NCBI RefSeq assembly: GCF_002954405.1
Contig: NZ_MQWC01000004.1
Coordinates: 1,849,909 to 1,913,908 of the forward strand
Length of the DNA stretch: 64,000 nt
Direction: 5' to 3'
DNA from: Salinibacter sp. 10B
GTDB lineage: Bacteria > Bacteroidota > Rhodothermia > Rhodothermales > Salinibacteraceae
The notes below the pieces were generated by a model, which made no database searches, was not told the DNA's origin, and saw only the letters and a program-made list of their open reading frames with translations. Position numbers and translations under genes: made by a program. Position 1 is the stretch's first letter; each line of letters opens with the position of its first letter. Below are positions 35,252 to 42,971 of the stretch, piece after piece.

Positions 35252-37468
35252 CTAAAGCGTGAGCGTGAGACCGACGTACACCGACCGCCGGAAATTTGTC
35301 GTTCGCTCCCGCCGCTCTGCGTAGTCGGCGGAATACGCGAGGTCGACGACGTTCGCGCGGTCGAGAACGTTGTTGACGGCAGCGTAGAAAATGACGTGCT
35401 GTTGCCGATTGAAGGGCCAGTAGTAGCTCAGTTGCAGGTCGAGGCGCTGGTAGGACGGCAGGCGCTTGCTGCCCACCGGCCCGTCAATCGGCAGTAGTGG
35501 TCCAGACGGCTGACGCTCCGTTCCCACCACCGGCGTGAACGGCTGTCCGGTGGTATAGCGGTACGTGGCCCCGAGGCGGAGTTGGTTTACGACCCGCACC
35601 TTGCCCACCACTGTGGCCTGGTGCGTGAGGTCGAACGGCGCCGGTCCTTTCTCGAGCTGTACTGTGGCCCCTCGATCGCGAGGTTGTGTGCGGCGCGACT
35701 CCAAAAGGCTGTACGAGGCCCACCCGTTGACCCGCGTCTCCAGAAAGGCGCCGTACTTGGCGAAGAGGTCGAGGCCCTGTGCGAGGCCTGAGCCTGCATT
35801 TGCATAGCGCGACGCCCCCGTCCGCACCACGAGGTCGCGGTACGGCTTGCGGTAGGCCTCCACCCGCAATAGCCAATCCGACCGCTCGTGCCGCACTCCC
35901 ATCACGTAGTGCTGCGTATGCTGAGCCCCAAGAGAAGTAGGACCGGTGTGCTCGCTGTACGTGCTGAGCTCAGGAAACTGGTGGTAGAGGCCCCATGCCG
36001 CTCGCAGGTGGGTGTGCGGGGCAACCCGCCAGGAGAGCCCTCCGCGTGGATCCACAACGGGCCGTCCTGCCCGACTGTGAACATCAGTGCGGAGCCCGAC
36101 CCGAGCAGTAAGAACAGGCAACAGGTTGGACTCAACTTCTGCATACCCGCCGGCTCGGGTGGCTGGAAGTCCCGTATTCACCGTACGGGTGGGCGCGTCC
36201 GGTGCGACGGCTGCCGGATTGGTCGGGAAGGTGCCGTCGAAGCGGTAGTGCCGCCGCTCCACAGTGCCGCCAACCCGAAGGGTCCAATCGTCGGTGCTCC
36301 GCGTTGCATCCATTCGGAGCGTACCGGATTGGTCGGTGGGCGTCACGTTGAGTGCCCCGAATCGTTTTTCCGACGAGTACGTGCTCCAGGAAGCACTCGT
36401 CTCCAGAGTCCACGGCCTTGCCCGTGTCCTCCACTGCAGATTGTAGAGCTGGTTCGTTGACGATCCGCGGTAGAGTCCTTCGTACGCCCCCTGCACCGTT
36501 TCCACCCCCACGCGGCTGTGACGGGCAAAGGCAAAGAGCTTGAGTTGTCCGGTCTCCCCATAATCCCAGGTGAGGCCCAGGTTGCCGTCCATGCCCTGCG
36601 GCACCGTGACAAAGTCGCTATGCCGCCCGTTCACGCGAAAGAGAAGACCGGTAAACGAACGGTTGCCGGACACCCGCAGGCCGAGTTCGTCCTCAATCAA
36701 CGGTTGATCGAATGAGAGCGATGCGGCGGCAAGGCCGAGATTCACGTATCGGCGCGATTGCTGGGGACGATCCTTCGACTCCATTGCCAGGACGCCGGAG
36801 AGGGCGTTTCCATACTGCGCGGAGAACCCCCCCGTGGAAAACTGCGTGCCATCGACGAGAAAGGGACGCACGGCCCCAAACGTCCCTCCGGCGGGCGACT
36901 CGTAGCGATAGGGATGGTGAACCGTCGCCTGGTCGAGCAGCGTCTTGGTCTCTGTCACGTCGCCGCCCCGTACAAAGAGCCCGGCCCCATCCCCTGGCGA
37001 GGCCACGCCCGGAAACGACTGCAAAGCTCGAAACAGATCCCCATTCGCTCCCGGCGTGGTCACGGCCTCCGTCGGTCCCAGGGTTGCTGTTTCTCCCGGC
37101 CCTGTTGAGTAGGCTTCGCCCGTAACGACTGCCTCATCGAGCTTGACGTGAGTCAAGCCAAGAACAAACGATACACGCACGGTATCCCCAGAGGTGAGGC
37201 GACTCGTGCGCGTCTCCGCCTCGTAGCCGACCGCCGATGCTTGAAGCTCAACCCGACCCCTACGACGGGTCTCAAAGCGAAATCGCCCCTGCTCGTCGGT
37301 GGCCGCCCCATCCGTCGTGCCCACAATCCGAACGTTGGCGTAGGGAATGCCCGTGCCCTCCGGTGTTTGCACCTGTCCCTGTACGAAAGCCGGTTGGGCA
37401 ACAGCCGAAGAGAAAACGCCCCCGAACGGGAGAAGACCGAACAGAATGAGGGTGAGCATTCGTGCAAC
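35252..37468 (-). CDS. TonB-dependent outer membrane receptor
   Basis: 738 residues from ATG 37468. A signal peptide (LTLILFGLLPFGGVFSSAVAQ) is followed by a carboxypeptidase-regulatory-like domain (about 40-115: GTGIPYANVRIVGTTDGAATDEQGRF), a plug domain (LFRALQSFPGVASPGDGAGLFVRGG) and a 22-strand barrel to the terminal Leu. The substrate is unknown; the layout is that of FecA/CirA-like rather than SusC proteins, and there is no SusD partner. An upstream ATG (37507) would add 13 residues before the signal. A small possible gene at 37514 lies just before it. Confidence 0.9.
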   Translation of the reverse strand, partial: VARMLTLILFGLLPFGGVFSSAVAQPAFVQGQVQTPEGTGIPYANVRIVGTTDGAATDEQGRFRFETRRRGRVELQASAVGYEAETRTSRLTSGDTVRVSFVLGLTHVKLDEAVVTGEAYSTGPGETATLGPTEAVTTPGANGDLFRALQSFPGVASPGDGAGLFVRGGDVTETKTLLDQATVHHPYRYESPAGGTFGAVRPFLVDGTQFSTGGFSAQYGNALSGVLAMESKDRPQQSRRYVNLGLAAASLSFDQPLIEDELGLRVSGNRSFTGLLFRVNGRHSDFVTVPQGMDGNLGLTWDYGETGQLKLFAFARHSRVGVETVQGAYEGLYRGSSTNQLYNLQWRTRARPWTLETSASWSTYSSEKRFGALNVTPTDQSGTLRMDATRSTDDWTLRVGGTVERRHYRFDGTFPTNPAAVAPDAPTRTVNTGLPATRAGGYAEVESNLLPVLTARVGLRTDVHSRAGRPVVDPRGGLSWRVAPHTHLRAAWGLYHQFPELSTYSEHTGPTSLGAQHTQHYVMGVRHERSDWLLRVEAYRKPYRDLVVRTGASRYANAGSGLAQGLDLFAKYGAFLETRVNGWASYSLLESRRTQPRDRGATVQLEKGPAPFDLTHQATVVGKVRVVNQLRLGATYRYTTGQPFTPVVGTERQPSGPLLPIDGPVGSKRLPSYQRLDLQLSYYWPFNRQQHVIFYAAVNNVLDRANVVDLAYSADYAERRERTTNFRRSVYVGLTLTL

Positions 37469-37513
37469 CATGGCGAGGAGGATGGGCGTGATCAGCCAAA
37501 TATGCATCCTCGC

Positions 37514-37744
37514 CTATTTGCGCGGGGGTGGTCCGTTCGGGGGGAATCGACGAGTCGTGTAGACTGTCGGCGACTCGTCGTCCGTGACGGTCAATGCTAC
37601 CGGGACGGACTGCTCGCCTTCAATTGAGAGGACCCGTTGACGAGTTCTGAGTTGATGAGAACCTGTTTCGTGGAGGGCCGCAGACTGCGTGAGTCCGACA
37701 GAAAAGCGCCGGTCACCTCCCCCTAGTGGATTGTTACAGGTCAT
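37514..37744 (-). CDS. Small hypothetical protein, possibly a truncated gene
   Basis: 76 residues from the ATG at 37744 (93 if 37795 is used). The stretch SVPVALTVTDDESPTVYTTR resembles a secreted beta-domain, and the C-terminus is Pro-rich. No signal peptide is present, unlike the neighbouring envelope genes. It ends 45 bases before the TonB receptor start, so it could be an operon partner or the 3' remnant of a larger secreted protein. Confidence 0.35.
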   Translation of the reverse strand: MTCNNPLGGGDRRFSVGLTQSAALHETGSHQLRTRQRVLSIEGEQSVPVALTVTDDESPTVYTTRRFPPNGPPPRK

Positions 37745-37795
37745 TTGTTTATCCCAAGCGATCTCAAAATTCCCTTGGCAGGTCGCTCCGAGCAT

Positions 37796-38307
37796 AGCAA
37801 TCTGAGATTACCAAAGTCGAGCCCCCTCTCGGAAGCCAGCGGCTCCGTCAGGGATCTTTCTCGACGATGGACATCTGAGAACGGGCTGTGCTACAGTGCA
37901 AAGTATGTGCGGTGCTCCGAAAGTAAGCTTCTTCGAAGAAAAAAACCGCACCTTCGTCGCTCTAGGAAACCTGAGATGTCCAACCTTGACTGAGAGCCGA
38001 TCTGACGGTAGCCCAATCTCCCTCATTCGGCTGGATGGGCTCTGGCAATCTAGATTGCCTAAAGCGAGTTTGGACATCTAGATGCTGGGAATCTCAGATT
38101 CCCTGGAGCGACGACGGTGGCCGTTTCTAGAGGCTTAAAGCGGCTACACATTCAATCCACATGTAGCACAAGGCGTTCTGAGATATGCCAAGCACTCGTC
38201 CACCGTACCCAAAAGAACAGGACTTACGCAAAACGGGCACGTCTGCCCAGCGCTGGACGCCTTGCTTACATCATGCATCAGGATCTAGTAGGCAGACAGG
38301 CTCTACC
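37796..38307. repeat. Gene-free region with clustered ATCT/AGAT palindromes
   Basis: At least six related words occur: AATCTGAGATT at 37799, ACATCTGAGA near 37870, CTGAGATGTCC near 37972, GGCAATCTAGATTGCC at 38044-38059 (perfect 16-bp palindrome), ACATCTAGATG near 38074 and GGGAATCTCAGATTCCC at 38087-38103. No gene is supported, although short frames exist on both strands. Confidence 0.5.
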
Positions 38308-38790
38308 TCAACCTTGGGTCTCTTGAGCCGTGTTGTTCTGAGAATCGTTCGCCGCCGACGCCAATTCGGAGGGATCGAGTGAGGGATTGGCCGAATCCGG
38401 AATGAAGGGCTGGGTCTCGGGAACGTTTCCGCTATAGTCAGCTCCGGCCTGAATCTCAAGGGTCTCGGCTTCGAGGGTCGCGTGAACCTCTGCGGAGGGA
38501 GATAGAACGAGCATCTCGGTAGCGATCACGTGCCCCTCCATGTATCCCGCCACCCGAACGGTCTGGGCGTTAATCGTACCGTGAACCTCCGCGCCCTCGG
38601 CTATGACGACACGCCGATCGGTGGTGATGTCTCCCTGGACGTGCCCCTCAATCCGAATGTTTACGTCAGCAAAATCGAGGGTGCCCTCAATGTTGGCACC
38701 TCTACTGATGAGCGAGGTAGAAACGTCCGTTTCACCAGAGGGGGATTCCGTGTCTTTATCGGAGGAGGAAAACAGGCTTATGGTAAGCAT
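38308..38790 (-). CDS. Bactofilin (polymer-forming cytoskeletal protein)
   Basis: 160 residues. A central right-handed beta-helix of about residues 28-120 consists of short repeats: LISRGANIEGTLDFADVNIRIEG, HVQGDITTDRRVVIAEGAEV, HGTINAQTVRVAGYMEGHV. Flanks are disordered, Ser/Thr/Asp rich. Bactofilins self-assemble into nucleotide-independent filaments at the membrane and position cell-wall or motility machinery. It stands alone, without the M23 peptidase often found next door. The ATG start is at 38790; the first ten residues are hydrophobic and may help membrane association. Confidence 0.88.
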   Translation of the reverse strand: MLTISLFSSSDKDTESPSGETDVSTSLISRGANIEGTLDFADVNIRIEGHVQGDITTDRRVVIAEGAEVHGTINAQTVRVAGYMEGHVIATEMLVLSPSAEVHATLEAETLEIQAGADYSGNVPETQPFIPDSANPSLDPSELASAANDSQNNTAQETQG

Positions 38791-39365
38791 TGCAGTAAGA
38801 GGGAAGTACTATCGTGGGGCTAGTGACGTGTCCTGTGCCATCGAGAATCCCATCCGGCAATCCCACCAGAGCATCGTATCAAGCGAAGTGGAGAGCCAGT
38901 AGCGAGGCACGGAAACTGCCCGTCCCAAGCTCCCGGTTTCTGATCTGTCTCATTTTGGGGCAGGATTGGTACTTACACGGCCATAGAGAGGGAAGGTTAC
39001 GTAGATCCACGTACACCCTCGCCCTCATAGGCTTGCTACAGACACTGGCAAAGGCAATTGCTAAACCAGCCGAAGAGCCGAGCCACACCCGAGCCAGCAT
39101 CCACGAAGCTTCGGAACGGGCCACGGGGAATTCTGAACGTCCTTCCCTGAGCCCTTTCCGCGTCGACTGCGCGGTAGGGAGTCAAAAAAGCCGCGAGTAG
39201 GAAAGGATATCGCGAGATCGCCATTCCCAACGGTCATCCACCAAACAGATGCTGTGGGGGTGCCCCACGGGACGAACCAACAGCTCCCGAAGATTGGAGC
39301 CAAAAAGAAAAGCCGATCCGCTGGGAAGCAGACCGGCCTTCGTAGCCTGAAATGTCAGGCGGTAG
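38791..39365. other. Intergenic region, no gene recognised
   Basis: 575 bases. Overlapping short frames on both strands (for example 38814-39200) have no domain-like sequence. A short hairpin GCCTGAAATGTCAGGC lies at 39347-39362 just after the end of the next gene. Confidence 0.45.
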
Positions 39366-39575
39366 TTACGCAACAGTTTCCGCCTTTTCCTCGGGGATCG
39401 GCATGGCCTCAAAGCGCACGCCGCGGTCCCCCGGATAGGGCTCGTGATGATCGTGCTGATTCCGCCAGATCTCCTCCGGAATGCCTTCCGGAAACGCCTC
39501 GCAGACCGCTTCGTCATCGCGGTTGCGATCAAGATGCTGGCAGGATTTGCACATCGGTTCGATATCGTGGGCCAT
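39366..39575 (-). CDS. Small Cys-containing acidic protein, unknown
   Basis: 69 residues opening [16 protein letters not shown], with Cys9, Cys12 and Cys25 ([13 protein letters not shown]), and an acidic tail. The C-x2-C...C-x-AFPEGIP pattern recurs in small uncharacterised proteins and suggests binding of a zinc or iron ion. It is divergent from the Cys-rich gene at 39843, and a TTTAGA-N5-TCTAAA palindrome lies 93 bases upstream, so both may share a regulator. ATG 39575 is chosen because the domain begins there. Confidence 0.65.
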   Translation of the reverse strand: MAHDIEPMCKSCQHLDRNRDDEAVCEAFPEGIPEEIWRNQHDHHEPYPGDRGVRFEAMPIPEEKAETVA

Positions 39576-39667
39576 GGCTGCCGCTCCCTGAGTTGTTCGT
39601 GGATCTATCGACAAACGTCACGAGGCTATACCTGAGAGGCGAAATCTAGGATCCGCTATCATTGATA

Positions 39668-39684
39668 TTTAGAGGCAGTCTAAA
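39668..39684. promoter_or_regulatory. Palindromic operator candidate 1 (TTTAGA-N5-TCTAAA)
   Basis: Perfect 6-bp arms around GGCAG, 93 bases upstream of the small Cys gene on the minus strand. The same arms recur at 39797. The form resembles DtxR/MntR-type metal-regulator boxes, which is a guess from shape. Confidence 0.6.
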
Positions 39685-39796
39685 TCCGCCGACGACAGTC
39701 CGACGCCGGTGTCAAACGCCCTTCTGAGCCGACATACCCTCCGATCTCGCCCAAATTTTCACGGAGATGCATTGCGATATTCGGTTCGGGCGTTTA

Positions 39797-39813
39797 TTTA
39801 GATTCCGTCTAAA
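39797..39813. promoter_or_regulatory. Palindromic operator candidate 2 (TTTAGA-N5-TCTAAA)
   Basis: Perfect arms around TTCCG, 29 bases before the ATG of the gene at 39843, where a repressor would block transcription. Identical arms to site 1 with an unrelated spacer argue for protein recognition, not simple duplication. Confidence 0.65.
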
Positions 39814-39842
39814 CGACCAACACGTTCAGTCCCGTTTCGCTT

Positions 39843-40127
39843 ATGCACCTGGAGGAGTTCAAGAAGGAAGCCCCCGTCGACTTTTCCGTCTGCGACCGTC
39901 CGGGTCAGGACTGCTACAAGTACTGTCTTCGCGGCAAGGGATGTACGCTCGGCGTGCTGTTTGAAACGTCGACGTGCGTGTGCTTCGAGTGGTTGGAGGA
40001 GAACGGGCAGGCGGTGGAGTACCGCCCGGAGATTCGCTACAAGGCATGGTCCAAACGCAAGGTTGCAGAGCTCGTAGCCAGCGGATGGTGGGAACCGACC
40101 CCCACCGACGAGGCGCAGGTGGCGTAG
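39843..40127 (+). CDS. Small Cys-rich protein, unknown
   Basis: 94 residues with six Cys (17, 24, 28, 34, 45, 47) in the first half, spaced C-x6-C-x3-C-x5-C-x10-C-x-C, followed by an Arg/Lys/Trp-containing C-terminal half (IRYKAWSKRKVAELVASGWW). No signal peptide is seen, so it is probably cytoplasmic and metal-binding, perhaps carrying an Fe-S cluster. No family is recognised. The palindrome 29 bases upstream and the divergent Cys-containing partner suggest a metal-responsive pair. Confidence 0.65.
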   Translation: MHLEEFKKEAPVDFSVCDRPGQDCYKYCLRGKGCTLGVLFETSTCVCFEWLEENGQAVEYRPEIRYKAWSKRKVAELVASGWWEPTPTDEAQVA

Positions 40128-40155
40128 CGCCTTTCAACTTTGCCCTCCGCACTTC

Positions 40156-41556
40156 TCACTCGAAAAATTGCCCGTGGAACCCGAACGGGATGGCGTGTGG
40201 CACGGTCGCTCGCGCCCGCTCAGCAAATGTAGCGGCGTCGAGCACGAGCAAGAAGGAATGGTCGTCGGCCGGGTCGAGCACGACAGACAGGAGTACACCA
40301 TCGTCCTCGGCTGTCGCGTCCGGACGCGGCACGAACACCGGCTCCCCAGGATAGGTGCCGCCGGCGTGCCACGTCTGCGCCTCCTCACTCTCCACGTCGA
40401 TCTTGACGAGCTGGTCGGCAAAGTTTCCTTCGTGCCGCGTCCCAATGCCGTAGACGATATTGTACGGCTGAGCGCGAGCCGATGCTTCATGCAACCGCGG
40501 AAGCTCGAGGGTCTCCTCACTCAACACGTGCGAGGGCGCTCTCCCGCCCTCCAGCGGTAGCTGATATCGGCGCAGTGAACCGGTCCCGGGCGACGGCTTC
40601 TCGCCTCGGAGATTGTCGAGGTACAATTCGTCAATGATGGACGCGTCCGGGTAGGTGACGATGTCGCAGGCAATTTCGCCGTCCTGCTCGAAAGCGTTGA
40701 CGTGGTGAAAGGCGAACGCCGCATCCGCGGTACAGGTGGCCACCTCGGCCCCGTCCGCCTTCCGAAGAATCCGAAACCGCGTCCCACGTTCAGGCATCCA
40801 CTCGAAGTTCTCAATGAACGGCTGCCCGCGCAAAAGCAGGTCCAACGGATCGACCACGAGCGGCCACTCGCTCAGGATCACGTACTGCTCCGTCATCCCG
40901 AAGCTGTGCATGTAGCTGGGCCGGGCTACGTCCAATGACGCTCGCACGGTGCGCTTTGCACGATCGGACGGAAGGCTGCAAATCTGGTACTCGGACTGCC
41001 GGCCAAACGCGGTTTGGTACGTAAAGATGGTGCCCGTGTCCGGTTCGACGTGCGGATGCGCCGTCGTCATCTGGGCGTCCACGTCATCGTCGTAGTCGAC
41101 CACTCCCACCGTGTTCAGCGTCTCCGGATCAAAGGCCACCGGAAGAGGCGTCTCGGTCATCGCCACGTACTGGTCGTCGAGGCGCGCAACGTTGATGCTG
41201 GCATTGTCGGTGGGGGTGGGATTGAAGACGCTCATCACCCGTCCAAAGAGGGACCTGCAGGGATCGGTGGCGAACTCCGACCGCACGATCTCGCCCGCCG
41301 CCAGCGCCTCCGTCCGGCTCTTCGTCTCCAAGAAGCGGTTGCGGTAGCTCACCGTGCCGTTGTCCATCCGGAAAGCGTGCAGCATTGCATGCCCGTCGAA
41401 CCAGTGGCGGTAGTCCTGATCGCCCACCGAAAACTGTGCGGGCCCGTTGCGGATGAGCGTGCCCGACAGCCAGTCCGGCCAGTCGCCGTCGACCGGCAGT
41501 TCGGGCTCGTGTATCTCCCGGGTCAGATCGTCGAATCCCTGGCGGTAGTCGGTCAT
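40156..41556 (-). CDS. Carotenoid cleavage oxygenase (RPE65/BCO family)
   Basis: 466 residues, seven-bladed propeller with a non-haem iron held by four histidines. Candidates are His167 (or 169) in TTAHPHVEPD, His217 in SYMHSFGMTE, His284/285 in FAFHHVNAFE and His461 in GFHGQFFE, all in the expected order. The HSFGMTE and FHHVNAFE phrases are closest to beta-carotene/apocarotenoid oxygenases that make retinal, so this may be a second, soluble route to retinal besides the membrane Blh enzyme at 18818. It overlaps no operon partner; the end lies 28 bases from the Cys-rich gene. Confidence 0.9.
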   Translation of the reverse strand: MTDYRQGFDDLTREIHEPELPVDGDWPDWLSGTLIRNGPAQFSVGDQDYRHWFDGHAMLHAFRMDNGTVSYRNRFLETKSRTEALAAGEIVRSEFATDPCRSLFGRVMSVFNPTPTDNASINVARLDDQYVAMTETPLPVAFDPETLNTVGVVDYDDDVDAQMTTAHPHVEPDTGTIFTYQTAFGRQSEYQICSLPSDRAKRTVRASLDVARPSYMHSFGMTEQYVILSEWPLVVDPLDLLLRGQPFIENFEWMPERGTRFRILRKADGAEVATCTADAAFAFHHVNAFEQDGEIACDIVTYPDASIIDELYLDNLRGEKPSPGTGSLRRYQLPLEGGRAPSHVLSEETLELPRLHEASARAQPYNIVYGIGTRHEGNFADQLVKIDVESEEAQTWHAGGTYPGEPVFVPRPDATAEDDGVLLSVVLDPADDHSFLLVLDAATFAERARATVPHAIPFGFHGQFFE

Positions 41557-41728
41557 AGCGCAGTGCTTCGGTAGCAGAAGGGGGGTCGACTCCGTACAAT
41601 AACGCCCCCGAACAGTGGACTGCTCCTTTCGAACACGTTCAAGGGTGAACGTTCCACCGTTTTTACCGCCAAACGAATGGTGTAAACAGTCTGGATGCTC
41701 CTACTGCTCACCGGACACACCGCCCGGG

Positions 41729-42814
41729 CTACCCCAAAAGCTGACAGGTGACCCGCGTGCCCTCCCCAGGCCGCGACGCAATGTCGAGCTGGGCGTGGAG
41801 CAGATCCGCCCGGTACCGCATCGTCCGCAGGCCCCAGCCCATGGTCCCCTCCTCATCCAGGACGAATCCGATGCCGTCGTCCTCCACCGACAGGGCATAC
41901 CCCTCCGTCTCTCGGGACGCCCGAATGACGACGGTGTCGGCCTCCGCATATTTGAGAGCATTGGAGACTGCCTCTTTCACGATCCAGTAGAGGTGGGCAA
42001 GGGCCTCCACGTCCCAGTCGGACAACACGGCGTCAAGATCAACGCCCTGATGCTCAAATCGGACCTCCGAACACCGGGACACTAGATTCTCCAGGGCCAC
42101 CATGAGGCTTCCCTCTGACAGGTCGACGGGGCTCAGTCCATGCGTGAGGTCCCGCAGGTCGTCGTACGCGCGCCCGATGCCCGCTCGAACCTCTCGAAGA
42201 CGCTCCGCCAGATTCTCATCTTGGACGTCTCGGTCCAACACGTTGTCGAGCAGCATGCCCGCACTGATGAGATCCGACCCCACCGAGTCGTGGAGGTCCC
42301 GCCCGATCCGTCGGCGCTCCTCTTCCTGGGCCCGAAGAACCTCCCGCTCCAATCGCCGCTTGTCGGTCACGTCCCGCTGAATGGAGACCCAGTACGCAAT
42401 CGATCCATCATTGTCGTGGACGGGAGCAATGCTCCAGTGATTGACGTAGGGCGTGCCGTCCTTGCGGTAGTTGGTGGCCTCACCCTCGAAGCGCTCCCCC
42501 GCCGCCAGCCGCTCCCGTAGCCGACGAAGCACCTGCGGCTCGGTCTCGGGACCTTGCAACAGTCGCGGCGTCTGCCCCACAGCCTCCTCACGGTCGTAGC
42601 CGGTGATCTCGGTAAAGGCGGGGTTCACCCACAACATCCGCGGTCCCGGCGGGTCTAGACGCGCCTCGGTGACCACAATGGCCTCAGACGCATCCTCGAC
42701 GGCTTTCAGAAGAATTGGCAGAAGACGTGCCTGCGGCGGCCCCGACTCGGGAATCGTAGGGTCAGTCGAAGAAAACAGCTCAAATGCGCCGTTGTCCCTG
42801 GCAGTGGCACTCAT
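41729..42814 (-). CDS. PAS (LOV-like) sensor histidine kinase, HisKA_3 type
   Basis: 361 residues, no membrane helix. The PAS domain (about 35-150) has the shape of a flavin-binding LOV domain (NYRKDGTPYVNHWSIAPV, VSIQRDVTD), but the motif that normally reads GxNCRFLQG is GQTPRLLQG at 80-88, so the photoactive Cys is missing. The dimerisation/phosphoacceptor helix RRRIGRDLHDSVGSDL gives His175, and the ATPase domain shows VSNALKYAEAD and VEDDGIGF. NarL-type regulators are its usual partners; none is adjacent. It may sense redox state or a ligand instead of light. Confidence 0.85.
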   Translation of the reverse strand: MSATARDNGAFELFSSTDPTIPESGPPQARLLPILLKAVEDASEAIVVTEARLDPPGPRMLWVNPAFTEITGYDREEAVGQTPRLLQGPETEPQVLRRLRERLAAGERFEGEATNYRKDGTPYVNHWSIAPVHDNDGSIAYWVSIQRDVTDKRRLEREVLRAQEEERRRIGRDLHDSVGSDLISAGMLLDNVLDRDVQDENLAERLREVRAGIGRAYDDLRDLTHGLSPVDLSEGSLMVALENLVSRCSEVRFEHQGVDLDAVLSDWDVEALAHLYWIVKEAVSNALKYAEADTVVIRASRETEGYALSVEDDGIGFVLDEEGTMGWGLRTMRYRADLLHAQLDIASRPGEGTRVTCQLLG

Positions 42815-42971
42815 GGTGCACGCCTCGAAAGAGGCCCTCCTGGCTACGGAAAACCATTCACAATTCCTTTACCTAAAACCAGGGGAGGGCGAAAAGTTCT
42901 ACTGCTCTGACGGAGCTCGGCCCCGATTTTTCCGTTCGATCCAAAAACAGGACGAGGACGGGAGATGTGGA

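Noticed and set aside
39843-40127. Metallothionein or ferredoxin assignment
   Set aside because: Cys spacing fits neither CxxCxxCxxxC ferredoxin nor metallothionein patterns, so the function is left open.
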